Shown in pieces: positions 11,785 through 57,613 of a stretch of 64,000 bases of DNA. Under the pieces are notes generated by a model, which searched no databases, was not told the origin of the DNA, and saw nothing but the letters and a program-made list of their open reading frames with translations. The position numbers and the translations under genes are program-made. The stretch's first letter is position 1; each line of letters begins with the position of its first letter. Source of the stretch: Stichopus chloronotus (taxonomy: Eukaryota > Echinodermata > Holothuroidea > Aspidochirotida > Stichopodidae); contig CM037840.1 in the NCBI GenBank assembly GCA_021234535.1, forward strand, positions 27,223,020 to 27,287,019, in the 5' to 3' direction.

Positions 11785-13830
11785 ATGAGTTCGCGGGAGC
11801 GTTGCTGCCTTTGTAATTCAGTGCAAGAGAATTGCGAACAGTTGCCTTGCGGTGACGCGCTTTGCGGGTCGTGTGTTTTGACCTTGTCATTGTCTGGGAG
11901 AGGATCCTTCGCTTGTCCCGTCTGCGGATCCAACGTGGAGCAAGACGACGATTACGAACAGCCGACGATTGGAAGACATGGCAGGAGTAAAGAGAATGAT
12001 TCGGTGTTTAAGACTGAATTTACAAAGTCAACGACTTCGCCTGGGCTGGCAGATGAAGACGACCCTGCCTACGCCGCAATGGGCCCAACAAGTGTCAGCA
12101 GGTCTCCTGGATTGATGAAACTTCCAACACTTGGCTCACCATCAAGAGAAAAATCTTATTTCTCAGAAGGATCCTTGTGGCAACCCCGAAATATGCCATC
12201 TGCTGACGAAGATGATACGGTCACCGGACCACCGGGGCCAAGACTTCCACCCAAAATAATACCACCATCGAAACCGCCACCACTTCCAAAAAGGACGAGC
12301 GACTTGGATAAGAAATCGGGAAGCCTCTCCGGAAACGGTGCAATTAGTGAGGTTCCTAATTCTCAAACGGGTGAAAACGTATATAGACATAATAGACCGA
12401 CGGTACACCTCACCTCCAGGCAGAGGTCGGACATTTCACCGACATCTCCGAGGCTGATGCCAGAGTATGACCTATACTCTGACTTGAAAAGTGATCCCTT
12501 GACTGGGAGAAAATTATCTCAGCATCCGGTGACAGAAATCGGGGAAAAGTACAAGTACGTTGAGAGAGCAGTGAGGAAATGTCAGGAGCACAGGGATGCC
12601 TTGTCTGATGCAACGGAGATGCTTAAAGACAGTATCATGGAATCAAAAGAGGAGTCACTTAAGAATGTCGACTGGATTGAGAGGAGTGTACTAAAGGGTA
12701 TAAGAATACGAAGTAAAAGTGAAGACCAAGGCGCGGAGATAATACATAACGCTTTGCAGACGTTTCACTCTCTCGAAAAGCAGGTTAACGAAGTAAGCGG
12801 AAGCAATCGTAGTGATCACGTGATCATTGACAAAGCTTTAGATGTATCTAGACGACTCAAGAGTCTGTTGCAAAGAGAAATTGTCAATGCTGAAAACAAG
12901 GCGATTCTTTTCATCGAGAACTACTGTGATTTGTCAGTAGGGACGTTACTGAATAAGATGATGACTAGATGTGTTGGGATAGTTGGAATAGACGATCGCT
13001 CCGCTATCGTTGTCACCGACCATCGTGACACGATGGGGTTGTGCTTTGGTCTCTGGTCGAAACCCGCGAATAAATGTCTGAAATGGGAGGTCGTATTTCA
13101 ACCCAAGGACACGGTATCTCAGGTGGTACTCTCTCCGTCACTGGGAAAGGACGGACAGAATCGCCCGATCTTGGCAATCGGCATCGGCGATACATTGCAT
13201 TTGGTACAGGTTAGTAAGATATTTCAAGACGAGTCCGGTCCCTTAATCGAGGTTGAACGAACCGTCAAACTTCGGCTTGGTTTCGGTATGTCCTCTGTGG
13301 TCTTCGTGGAAGAGCAACCTAACTTGGTATGCATCGGGTGTAACAAGCAAAATTCAGTGACTGTCTTCGATTGCAAAGGCTCAGATGATCAAATACTTTC
13401 ACAAATCAACATAATAGGCGGGGAATTGTTCCATCTGTCTTTTGCTACCATGTTAGTTCAGGACGGTATACAGCTGGGCGTGCTTCTGAAGACCGGGAAC
13501 TATCGGGAATCAATTCTGTCCCTGATTGACCGAGACGGCATCATACGACAGATGATGCCAAAAATTGCGGTTAAAGAGCAGAAGGTCATACCATTCGCTA
13601 TGTCGTTTAGTAATTACCAAAACGAAGTCGAATTATCTGTTTTGTTTTTCAATCAAATAGCTTCTTGTCAATACTATATAGGAAAGTTCGATTACTCGGA
13701 TTTGACCCCAAATTGCGGGTCCGTTAATCCTGTTTCCACAAATAGTCGGATACCTGTGGGCATGACCAGTCTACCTGGTTCAAATGTCACTGTTATCGTG
13801 TTTACAAACAGCGACACACTAATGGTATGA
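11785..13830 (+). CDS. RING protein with proline-rich linker and propeller-like C-terminus, intronless
   Basis: The open frame extends upstream to a TTG at 11716, but the first usable ATGs are 11773 and 11785. The second has A at -3 and is preferred, giving 681 residues. The N-terminus is a RING-like finger with C7, C10, C22, D24, C27, C30, C44 and C47, so aspartate replaces the usual histidine. There is no B-box. Residues about 147-173 are proline-rich (LPPKIIPPSKPPPLPKR), suggesting SH3 or WW partners. A helical, charged stretch at about 250-390 may be a coiled coil. The last 290 residues or so align collinearly with the C-terminus of the RING gene at 1920, for example VGIV-IDDRSAIVV against VGHIVDKENVFYV, and ILAIGIGDTLHLVQV against LLIAVGRTVYKVNV. 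This looks like a diverged tandem paralogue. Ubiquitin-ligase activity is inferred only. Confidence 0.87.
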   Translation: MSSRERCCLCNSVQENCEQLPCGDALCGSCVLTLSLSGRGSFACPVCGSNVEQDDDYEQPTIGRHGRSKENDSVFKTEFTKSTTSPGLADEDDPAYAAMGPTSVSRSPGLMKLPTLGSPSREKSYFSEGSLWQPRNMPSADEDDTVTGPPGPRLPPKIIPPSKPPPLPKRTSDLDKKSGSLSGNGAISEVPNSQTGENVYRHNRPTVHLTSRQRSDISPTSPRLMPEYDLYSDLKSDPLTGRKLSQHPVTEIGEKYKYVERAVRKCQEHRDALSDATEMLKDSIMESKEESLKNVDWIERSVLKGIRIRSKSEDQGAEIIHNALQTFHSLEKQVNEVSGSNRSDHVIIDKALDVSRRLKSLLQREIVNAENKAILFIENYCDLSVGTLLNKMMTRCVGIVGIDDRSAIVVTDHRDTMGLCFGLWSKPANKCLKWEVVFQPKDTVSQVVLSPSLGKDGQNRPILAIGIGDTLHLVQVSKIFQDESGPLIEVERTVKLRLGFGMSSVVFVEEQPNLVCIGCNKQNSVTVFDCKGSDDQILSQINIIGGELFHLSFATMLVQDGIQLGVLLKTGNYRESILSLIDRDGIIRQMMPKIAVKEQKVIPFAMSFSNYQNEVELSVLFFNQIASCQYYIGKFDYSDLTPNCGSVNPVSTNSRIPVGMTSLPGSNVTVIVFTNSDTLMV

Positions 13831-13942
13831 TGTAGATGCTATTAAAATAGGAACATCGTAACGAATCATTCTTGCAACTACAATAGAGCTTAGTGTTTAC
13901 TAATTACGAAACGTACTGACATAGCACTGTACATGAGTCCAA

Positions 13943-13948
13943 AATAAA
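13943..13948 (+). terminator. Candidate polyadenylation signal of the second RING gene
   Basis: AATAAA lies 112 bases after the stop codon, a usual distance for a short 3' UTR. Confidence 0.6.
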
Positions 13949-14009
13949 ATGTGCCTAAAGTTAAAAGAACAATAAGACACATATATCCGGATTCTTACAA
14001 AAGGAAATC

Positions 14010-14355
14010 CGAATGGTCTAACTGCCATGCAAGTCATTTTCAAATTGGGCTGAGGTATAACATTTTGAAGCTTTTTCACTCAATTTCGAATGATAAAGCG
14101 GACATATATTTGTGATGTCATTCTTGTGCCACTAAAATTACTTTCTATGTCTCTCTGTTCATTTAGTTCTTCGAAAGTCATTGCAGCTTGTCACTGGGTT
14201 ACTGTTATGGGGTGACTTGACTATACAGGTCATCTACATACAACATGCTATGCTGGAAAACAGTGAAACTTCTCAAGGTTATATAAACGGTTTCATTTCA
14301 AAAGAAAGCAAAGCAGGTAATATGAGTTTTACAAAGATTTCATCACAAATTTATG
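14010..14355 (+). repeat. Interspersed repeat family R1, copy 3
   Basis: Third diverged copy, in the same orientation, with GGGCTGAGGTATAACATTTTGA, TTGTGATGTCATTCTTGTGC, GGTGACTTGACTATACAG and CATACAACATGCTATGC followed by AAACAGTGAAAC. No RING gene follows within about 2 kb, unlike copies 1 and 2. Confidence 0.7.
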
Positions 14356-14763
14356 CAATCTTACCATTGAAAAGGAGTGAATATCTTCAAACATTGTACA
14401 TCTCAGGACAAGCTATGAAGTTGGGAGTTAGCTGACTAGGATATATTGTCCAAGCTATAAAATTTATTCCTTTGTAATTTTAACTAAGAGGTACACTTTA
14501 AGTCATAAGTTACCACCGTATGCTAAGCTACCAGATATTATGCACCAACTTCTTTACGTTTAGTGCAAATTTGTTAGGCTTATGTCGCATGGCCACTCAC
14601 AAGCATTAAATAGGACACCAGCCTATTTATCCTGGTATTATGAATGAAATTATGAATATTATGAATTTTCCATACAGTAACAGGTACAATGGTCAGTATT
14701 ATACCACTACTGTGAAGCAGGTGTCATAATATCCTAATTTTGCATTACAACTTAAAGAATATG

Positions 14764-14767
<4 letters not shown>

Positions 14768-14833
<66 letters not shown>
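14768..14833. repeat. (AT)n microsatellite
   Basis: Uninterrupted AT dinucleotide array of about 66 bases. Confidence 0.95.
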
Positions 14834-14837
<4 letters not shown>

Positions 14838-17147
14838 CAGATTTTTTTTCAGATTAGTCAAAATGCAAACCTCACTCGCTCTTGGTTTACGAGTTACTGT
14901 AGACACCAACATGTCTCACAATCTCCGCCTGATAGGTGGTAAAAATATAGAGATTGAATATTGTGCTAACAGTGTCTGGTTTGCATAAATTTAAAATATA
15001 CATTTGACTTGGAACCCCAAATGAAGTAGAAGTAAATGACCTTAATAGAGCAAATGTTGTCGTATAATCTGCTGAGTTTAGTCTCATAGTAGTCGTATAA
15101 TCTGCTGAGTTACTTTAGTGTTTTCGTTAGTGAAACAACATGAATATTCATTATTCGTGAGCTTCTCGAGCCAATATAGACACGATTATTGAAGGATCCC
15201 ATCATATGTTAAAGAAGCTGCTTGAGTTGTTTCCTTAATTTCACTGCCAAGTTTGTCAAGTTTCCTTCACGTACCAACGACAAATGGTCGACCTAAGAGT
15301 TTTCCCACTGTCACATACTAAGGAACATCAACGAGCAATTAACGATTTCATTTGGTTTTTTTTAAATCATGACCAGGCATTTTTCATATTCACATGCACA
15401 CAACCAGTACAAGTAAGAGTGAAAACTTCAAACATTTTAACAGTTTTTCTTTATAACTATTCCATGTAAAACTTGATTAATTATGCTAGTTAGAAGTATT
15501 ACCATGTGTTTGCACCCTTCAAAATCATTACAGATGTATTGATATTCAATGAGCCCCTTTAGTTGTTGGTCTGTGCGGTATTACATAATCTATACTATGA
15601 CATTCGGAACGGTAACCTTCCCGTGATCGAACGGTGTTTGCTTTCCTTATTTCTATTATTACAGTGATTGCAATTTTGTGATTTTATCATGTCAGGTTAA
15701 AGCATTATTCACATATGCATTTTATACTAATTCCTTATGTCCACTGTAAAGGTAGTCACTCACCACACCATGCTACATTTTGGAAAGATCCGTAAAGTAC
15801 CCAGGCTGTACATAGCATACAGCGGGCCCAGTGTTTTGATTTACATATGTGCAGGATTTTGAGACAGGCTGAGGAAAGGGCTAGTGGTAAGTGGTTGGGA
15901 GAATTGGAACTGTCTGGGACGATGATTAACTATATATCTTTAAGCTCAACGAACCTGAAATCTGAACTGATCAGTAAAGTGCATTTTTCTCTTTCTGTCG
16001 ATCTCTCCACCTCTCTCTCTCTCTGTCTCTTCAAGCTTATTTTCAGAACTTAGTGCTAGATATTAACAATGTCCGACTGCAAAAAGAATAGGAAAAAAAC
16101 TTAAAAAAAGCTGTCCCGTATAATTTTGTCAGTTAGGGGAACTGCGGCTCGTGTAGCATTTTTTTAAATTTAGGTTTATAATATTTTTTACTGTCAGATA
16201 TTGTTATACTTGTTAGTCTATGCGGTCAAGCCTCAACTCTCTAGCGTGTCCGCGTGACCTTTAGCCTTCTTTCGTCCAGTTTTTCAAGAGGTCCTTCAGT
16301 GTTAAGAGCTCCTTTGTAAAGGGTTCTTATTTTGTAGGACACGGGAGCGTCAATTTGTCTTGTCGATTTATGACCAAATTATTTCATATTTTTCATGTAG
16401 GGAAGGCAGTGGGAGTTTGTGAGACATTTCACTATGCAGTGCAGGTAACCAGAAGTTTAGCCAAGACCCGAATGCTTTTAAAAGTGTTTTCCGTTGCGAG
16501 TATCGTCATTGCTAAGTGGATGTAAAATTTACCGCCGTTACAAAGTTAAACAAACATTCTATGAACATTATAAAAAAAATCATATACTCCAAGTCAGGCT
16601 ATAGATCCAGTTCTCACTCAAAACGATTCAAAATCCATGCTTTGAACTGTTCGGATCGAACTGAAATCCCGAGACATCCCTAAAAGGGAACATACCATCC
16701 TTACATGCTAGAGGTATAATTTTTATTTAGTTCACTCGTATGTCTAAATACTGCAGAATATGTAGTGCACGAGGTTGGGAAAAAAAGGTATAAAACGTCA
16801 GAAACGATCTAGTTAGGTAATATTTTAAATATCTTTCTTTTCTTTTTTTTTAGCGTGAACGAATTTTACAGCATGTCAGTCTGTTCATTAACTGCACCAG
16901 CCACGTGAGAGTCAGATACAATGATGTAAGCGTGTCTTGTAATACCAAAACAGATTGCTGCAATTTGGGCAATTGTTGGATTTGCAATGATATTTTAACC
17001 TGAAATTAATGCCAGTGTTTTCATATATCTTAGAATAAACAACGATATCCAGATCATTTTGAAACACTGTTATTTATGATTTTTTTTCTTTTCAGCAAAA
17101 CTTCAATGTCTCGCCAGAGACTGTCTTTTTTAAAGCAGTTAAAAAAC
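14834..17147. other. Intergenic, no gene seen
   Basis: AT-rich, with no supported exon, RNA gene or recognisable transposon protein. Confidence 0.4.
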
Positions 17148-17433
17148 GTGACTGGTCGTCTTATTTAATACGTTTTGTGACGTCAGCGACTTCTTAATAA
17201 CGCCCCCTAAACGTCTCTGGTTTACAGTCGCTCTTTGCACGCGCAGCAAGGAAACAGTCGTTGGTCGATCGTTTTGTGTGGGCTTTTACAATGCTTTGGC
17301 ATAGTGGGGGTCACTCGCTGAACATGAATGCGCAAAAGAGTTACCGTTAACTATAGTTACTATAGTGACGTTTGCAAAGACTTATCAATTAAGAGGGTGA
17401 CGTCACATGATATCTTAATGAGACGACAATCAC
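17148..17433. mobile_element. MITE family M1, copy 1
   Basis: The element is 286 bp with terminal inverted repeats of about 35 bases. The left end is GTGACTGGTCGTCTTATTTA and continues to GTGACGTCAG. The right end, reversed, reads GTGATTGTCGTCTCATTAAG and continues to ATGTGACGTCA. It contains no ORF. Related copies lie at 19349 and 57614. It is a non-autonomous DNA-transposon-like element of unknown superfamily. Confidence 0.75.
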
Positions 17434-19348
17434 CTTAGAAAAAAAAAACTGTTTTTTCAAACTTTTTTTCAAACATTTTAAGAAACTGTTTTCAAAGTCA
17501 ACTATCCACAGCACGGCACCCAACACCAAAATAAAGTCATATATATATATATATATAATATAATTTGGTCACCACGTGTAACCGCATTTCTAGTTTCTAT
17601 TACTCTTTATTTCGTTGACCTATGATACCTGAAGTACAGGGCGATGATCAAAAAACAGAACCGTCGTACTTTTGCTCCGGTAACAAGATCGGATTCAAGG
17701 GATTCTTGCCACCATTCGTTACGTAAGACACCAAGCTCTCTGGTTTCAATTTACGGTAATTCTTCAAGTACTTTTATTTTCCCCTTATTATGCTGTATAC
17801 CAGCATAACTTCAACACTCGGTGGTTTGTTGAACAGAGCACCACCCCCCCCCCCCCACTCCCCGCCATGATCAATCTTCAGTCCTTTGTATGTGTTAGTG
17901 TACTTCATGAATTACATTTAAGTCGATCTGCCAGCTTAACGATCTATATGGTACGCCTAGTCGGAATGTTTCACGTGGAACCAGCTGCACCATTTCGCTA
18001 AAGATCCGATGACCCATTCTTTTTCGCACCGACTAAAGTTGGTAATTCTTAAAGTTGTTTGATGAAGAAATAATCTTTATCCTGAAAGAACGATAGGGTA
18101 GTTGTGAAATACATTTCAAATACATTTCACATCATAACTTCTGCACTTTCTTCCTCCAAATCGGCTGTAAGCATTTTCTCCTCAACAGATTTGCCGAAGA
18201 AAATGATGATCTACCAATGACAAATTCTGTGAGAAGCCACTCCCCCCCCCCCCTCACCAGTAGGGAATTTTGAAGTTTTCTTATGTTGACGCTCCATAGT
18301 TAATATTCACGAATAAGTGTTTTGTTCCTCTCTCCTGCTTGAATAGGGCACGTCATTATGTCAAAGGTCATCGTTGTTTACCTGAACTCTGCTGGTGGAC
18401 ATTGATGACCTTCAACCAACAACATTCCTTCTGCAAAGCTGTAGGAAGTGCAATAGAACCACACACTCGTGAATAGTGCTCGACCTATCACAACTCTCAC
18501 AAACTATCAGTCTTCAATTTTCCATCTTTCTCTTCTATTTCATACTGACTTTGACAACAACAACATCTAAGTCGCATTTATTTCGTGAAGACTGGCGCTA
18601 ATTAGAGTTTTAATTACGGTAGAATAGAGACCGATTTAGTATTAGGGTGAACTCCTACGCATATGCTAAATCTTTGGAATTTCTCCTTTATCTTTAATTT
18701 AATTTTAATTAAATTTAATTTTATCTTTTCAGATGATAAGTAACACTGTTTTAGTAAGAAAACATCTTTGGGACAATCATCTGTATACACGACTTTTAAA
18801 ATTCAACATATTTAGTATATGGTGCAACGTAAATGACAAGGTAACCGTTTATATACAAACATGGTGTGTAGATATCCTTATATAAGAATATACTACATTC
18901 ACTTTTTCTGTTTAGTCTTTTTAATCCTGAGATAAAATCAAGTCTTGTGAAAACGCCGTATGATGGCTGATCAACTTTTACGCCATGTGATGCACTGGGA
19001 GCCTTGTGCAAATGCGACGGTATATGATGTAGTGTTGTATAAGCTATATTGCCCTGTGTACGGACCGTTTGCGGGGGTTGGTCCTCGTTTTATTAGAAGC
19101 TTATAGGAGAATACTGTTTTTGGTTTATATTACAGAAAAATTGCAAGAGATAATGAAGGACCCCTGTTTATTTATAGAGGTGAAGAAATATCTAACTATG
19201 AGGACTAATACATGGGGTTTTGTTGCTGTTTGATTTTTTTCATTAGTATTATTCTCTTCGGACAGAAAGACACATAAATTGAATGCCTCTTTTCAGGTTT
19301 TTTTTTTAGTTTCAACCAGACTTTCTGTGTTCGATTGTTTACATAAAG
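17434..19348. other. Intergenic, no gene seen
   Basis: Non-coding, with a short (AT)n near 17540-17566, C-runs near 17843 and 18242, and a short TTTAATTAAATTTAATTTT-like stretch near 18690-18725. Confidence 0.4.
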
Positions 19349-19612
19349 GTGACTGGCCATCTCATAACCATTTTATATGACGTCAGTCTTTGCTTAGTAA
19401 CTATCTGCAAACGTCACTCAGTTGTAGGGGCTTATTCGTTCACTTTTAAGACTGTAGCAATGAAACATTTGAAGCGTTGGTGGGTACATACATGCGCTGC
19501 TTTGGTATCAGAACAGTATTACTACTCCCTGTAAACTAGTGACGTATGCAGATGGATATCAGAAAGAGAATGACTTCACTTGAGGTATTAACCAGATTAA
19601 CCAACCAATCAC
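19349..19612. mobile_element. MITE family M1, copy 2
   Basis: The left end AAAGGTGACTGGCCATCTCA and the right end (reversed) AAAGGTGATTGGTTGGTTAA are an imperfect inverted pair. ATGACGTCAG lies inside the left arm. Internal landmarks shared with the copy at 57614 include CTGCAAA(C/T)GT and AAACTAGTGACGTAT. There is no ORF. Confidence 0.7.
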
Positions 19613-22209
19613 CTTTAACATCGTTTCTTTTTTATTTCTCATCTAACAAAAGAACACAAGATCGCTGTTGTTTTTTTCTTATGGTGCCTACGTACTCAGA
19701 GTTGTTCTTGTTCTTGTTATCAGTCTGTTAAGGCGCATGTATTTCCCTTATCTCTCTGAAGTACTTTCTGATGACATCGATTGACAAAAGTACAAGGACT
19801 CTCAATTGGTAACATACAGACAACCCGTGAAGCACTTGAATTTATTAGTAATTGTGCTTATCAAGGCTATTAAGTTTGCCTGGTACTGAATTAAATGAAG
19901 TGTGGGCCATTGACGATACGAACATTTAACGTACTGTTATTTGCAGTACTCCGTCTCATTAGCAATTGATTAATATGCACGATGCGAGGAAGTTTTAAGA
20001 AAAAAATTTTGCTTTTCGAATTTTGTCCAAACCATCACGTATCTGCTCGCCATATCTTACAGAAGTATCAATACCATCTCAACGCGCTGATCTGACCCTT
20101 TTTGTGTAGAAAATAAACCAACAGAGAAAAAACAAGATTAAATGATAGAAGTCAATTTGCATCCCGTCGTAGATGATTGTTCAGTTTGTTACCTTTTTTC
20201 AGGATAGAAGGCAATTTCTTTTCCTCCTTAAACTTATAATCTACTCCTATTTTTAACCAGATAAAACCCAGCACATTCTCATGAGGGGAAGCCAGTCGAT
20301 GCCCCCCCCCCCCCCGTAAACTAATTTTTCTTCTCTGTCCTTGCTAAGCAGAAAAAACTCAAATGAAAAACGCAACCTCTTGATGGAAGGCAACTGCAAT
20401 CCCTCCTTAGATGATTGTTACCTTTTATTTTATTTCAATATGAATGGCAATTTGCCTCCCGTTTTTAAACCATTCGCCAGGTTATCCGATAAGCGGGGTG
20501 TCGACAGCTACAATGTGTAATTGCGTAATGGAATTCACTTTTATAGTGTATACGATTCATTTTATACCCAGTTAAAGTTGCTAACTTTTATTATCAGAAA
20601 TGTAACTGGCAGTGTATTTTCCATCAAATAATTAAAAGATTAACAAACGATCACATTGTAACGCTATTTCTTATTTCTTAATTAAGCTGTCACGGAGTCG
20701 GATAAATCAAGAAGTGTAAATATTCAAGAAAAAACAGAGAACGGTACATCTGTTGTAGCAGTTTGTACATTGACTAAGTAAAATTGAAGTTGAAAAAGCT
20801 GTGGAATTTATTCAAGTTAATAATTTCAACATGCAACTTTTAAACTTTTAGCAAGGTCTGTGTCTTCCAGTTTAAAGTGATTGCGTGTGTACTGAAAAAC
20901 CAAAAAGATAAGATTATGTTTGATCTTAACTTTTTCTTTATTTTTAAATTTACACGCCAGGTTGTACATGAAAGGACTATGTCTTTCAATGAAGGAAAAT
21001 AACAGTAACTATTTCACAAGCAACGGGATTGGCATAAAACAGTAAAAAACAGAAATCATATTTGAAAGTTAACGGTTCTTGCTATAACCGCCTACATAAT
21101 GGATATGCAACAGCACAGGTCTCACTAGTATATCAGAAACATACTACCCAAGTCGTCGCTCCTTGGTAGGTATCGGGAATTGTAGTATTTGGTGAAAGGA
21201 AACACCGTATTTACAAATAACCTACAAACTGAACACAACCTTGCCCGCGGCGTCAGTGATCCTGAATTGTTAACTGAATATTCAATACTAGTGTACTTCC
21301 CATTGGCTTGCTCAGAGAAGCACACCGTTGATTTGAATGAAAACTGTCAACCGCTACATTATCGTGTTCTAAACTTTTTGTCGTTACGTTAGAAGAATTT
21401 GAAATCATACGGCAAAATTAACCAACTGAAACCTATTTATTTTACCAGATTGTCTGAATGGTGTAATTAAAAGCCTTACCAAACTTTTGGAGATGAAATT
21501 TCAATGTTTTTTACTTTTTGCCTACGCACGCAATCACTTTAAGATAAACTTTCTCATGCCAAGATCATATGGTGGCATTCGTTTCATATAATATGTCTTA
21601 GCATTACACTATTTGAGATAATATCGATGTCGAATCATATAACATGTCTTAGTATTACAAAAATGATTTTTTTTTTCCGGAAAATCAAAGAAGACGTTTA
21701 AATTTGATTTTGTCAGTTTAAATCTAATCGTGCTAATTCTAAATTCGAACCTAAAAGTGAGACCTGCGGATTACACGAATTTTCACCGAACTTTCTACCA
21801 ATAGCCTATCGTATCACTTTCATCGTTGTAGGCAGGGTGCCGTGATTATGGCTGATACTGAAATTCCATCCTCTTATGCCCACTAAATGATATGTAGGCC
21901 TATCATATCTGTTAACACGAACCTCGCCCTGCAGTTTTTCTCAGCGCTATGATTAAAACCACACTCTTGTCATGTCACAAGGGTTGGCCGGATTCAAAAG
22001 GGTACTTCAAAAGTTAATGTTACTGGTATAGCTTATATGGTTTGGGTCTCGCACTATACTCACCAGAAGTGAAGTGTCGAAGTCTGCATTGTACCTAACA
22101 AACAAATATCCATGAACTCAGAGATACAAAGGAAGAAGTCATTTATTGTATATCAACCATTCATTGAATACAGATTATTTACTAATTAGCTAAATCACCG
22201 GGACTCAAG
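19613..22209. other. Intergenic, no gene seen
   Basis: Non-coding sequence upstream of the NPC1-like gene, with a C-run near 20302. I looked here for cysteine-rich exons resembling the NPC1 N-terminal domain and saw none. Very short exons cannot be excluded. Confidence 0.4.
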
Positions 22210-55243
<33,034 letters not shown>

Positions 55244-55494
55244 ACTAAATTAGCGGCTTTGAAGGTCTTCAACGTTCCATTTTTTTTTTTTTTTTTGATG
55301 CTCCTAACGACTTTGAACAGAATTATCTCAAAACCAAATAATGTAATGATGTATAATCTTTGGGAGTATAAGATAACCATTATGTCAGGGCTACCAGTCT
55401 GTGGTAATTTAAAGGGAAAAAGTTCGTTTTGAATACACGAACATGACGTGCAAAGAAAATAGCTTTAATCATTATTAAACCATTCAGTCTCATC

Positions 55495-55500
55495 AATAAA
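55495..55500 (+). terminator. Candidate polyadenylation signal of the NPC1-like gene
   Basis: AATAAA lies about 250 bases after the stop codon. Confidence 0.5.
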
Positions 55501-57613
55501 CATCTCCAAACATCTTCATCCCCCATCTAGTCCTCAAAACATTATGCATGTGATGACTAACGGGAGATGCATCATTTGAATTTTGAAAAGTTTGGGTGAA
55601 CAAATTAGTGTTGAGCAACAAATAACTGAATTTCTATCTGTAAGAAACTTCTTGAAAAGGAGTTCACTGTCCTTCCTTATTTTGAAAAATCTATCAATCT
55701 ATATCCGCAAACATTGGTTTTAAAAGTGTAGTTGTTTTCTGTAAAACGAAAGCCTCGTTTCCCTTTAAAGAGGCTCATGGAGTTGATATAATGTTGACGG
55801 AATGTCGTTGCATGCTAATTCTTTTAACTAGACTCGTTGGCTATGTTTCTATTCCCTACGGTTACTGAAAATGTGAGTATAGTAGGTGAACCTTGAGTCG
55901 ATCAATACTTCGAGTCTATCAATGCATTTTAAACTCCAGGGAGGCCGTATGGACCCAAAGGAAGTCTAAAGTAAGCACCGCCTATATCATATTAACTTCA
56001 AGCAACATCAAAAACAAGCCTTTGCCGTGTTACTTTTCATTTCTATGGAAAATTTTACTCACAGTGAAATTTTTAAGTTTCAGCAATGTTGCTGACTACC
56101 ATGTTTTAAATCGTACACGAAAATATCGACCAGAATGTCTTCAATAAAACTCTCTTACAACATTTGGACAGAAGAGACAACATTTTTTTAACGTTTTTTT
56201 TTTTTTACATTATTATGTATTTATTTGATAATAAGCATTATTTCGGTAGATCTCCATCTGACGTGATCGACTCAAGGTTTCGTCATAAGCCTAGCGTTAT
56301 GTACGGCCACATTAAAGTCAAGACCTATTTCCAAGTAATACTCATTTTTAACACAGGCAAAAGGTATTAGAATGATAAGGGAAAATTTATGAAAACTTCT
56401 GTCAAGTTAAATATGTTATAATAATGTTTTCATATTTTTAGGATTAAAATGTTTGTTTTTTGATCGAGTCATAGTTTACCCCCATGCTAATTGCATAAGG
56501 TTGTTTCATGAATCGGCGTTGCACATGATCTAATACTTTATGGTAAAAGTGTCTGGTCACATATTTGAGATAAGTAATTTTGATCGACCGTTGCCCTATC
56601 GATGGTGCCTTAGTCCTTCCTTAGACGATCAAATCTCAGTATTGTGACCATTTACCATCAAGGTATGAGTAACACTCGGCAGGTGTGACACAATATCACG
56701 ATATGTTTTGAACCAACTCGATGGGCCTTTTTAAAGTGCAAATTTGTCCTTCTCTGCAAAAGCGAGATAATCACACATAAAAATCTATTGCAGTCGAATT
56801 AGTTATTGTTCGTAGTTATACTCGATATAAGTTTTTTGCTTTCTAAATGTAAGCAAGTTGACGTTTCACATGGCTAATCATCGTTGCCAATTTAGCGCAT
56901 GGTCGTAATTATTTTGCTTTAAAAGAAGATCAGATTATTTTATTTTTTTTTTAAGTGAGTTTTTTTTAAATGGTGCAAAGGTATTTGTGTTTTGTCTTTC
57001 TATGGTATACGACGTTACATGTTAGCGTAGATTTTTTGTAATTATACTAACATTTGTCAAAATCTGGATAGTTCTCCCATTTCAGGTGCATTAGTCATCT
57101 CTAGTGGAGTTTCCAGACTTTCTGTTCGGTGAGGGCTAAGAGTTAACTTGATCAGTAAAACATCTTGTGCAAATCGTCTCATAACTTAGTGACCCCCCTT
57201 CTTCTCCTGGAAAACTAAGCCCAAGCAAAATATTGACGATGCTCTGACTTGCGAAACATTTCTGTACCTTTCTATGTTTTCTTTTTGTGGATTTTAATTT
57301 CGTATCTGTTTGTTTCATTTGCTTTTAATTACTGGTATGTTAGGTTGTAATTCTGTCATTCAATTTATCGAAATTCATCAAAAGAAGTAAAGCCCGTTAT
57401 CGCCTCTTCCCCCTCTCTTTATAGTAATTGCATATTAGTTCCTTTCTAAAAATAACATGTTTTGGTGCACATCCCCCCCCCCCCTCCAACCCACCAAAAG
57501 CTTAAGAAATGTTTTAAGTTATCATCGGTGTGATGTCGAAACGAAAAGAGGTTATGAAAAGCGAGACATATTCTTCTAAATTGAAAATCAGGCTTGGTAT
57601 CTTTTCTTTAAAG
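55501..57613. other. Intergenic between convergent NPC1-like genes
   Basis: AT-rich, with no exon or RNA gene seen. A C-run lies near 57473. Confidence 0.45.
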
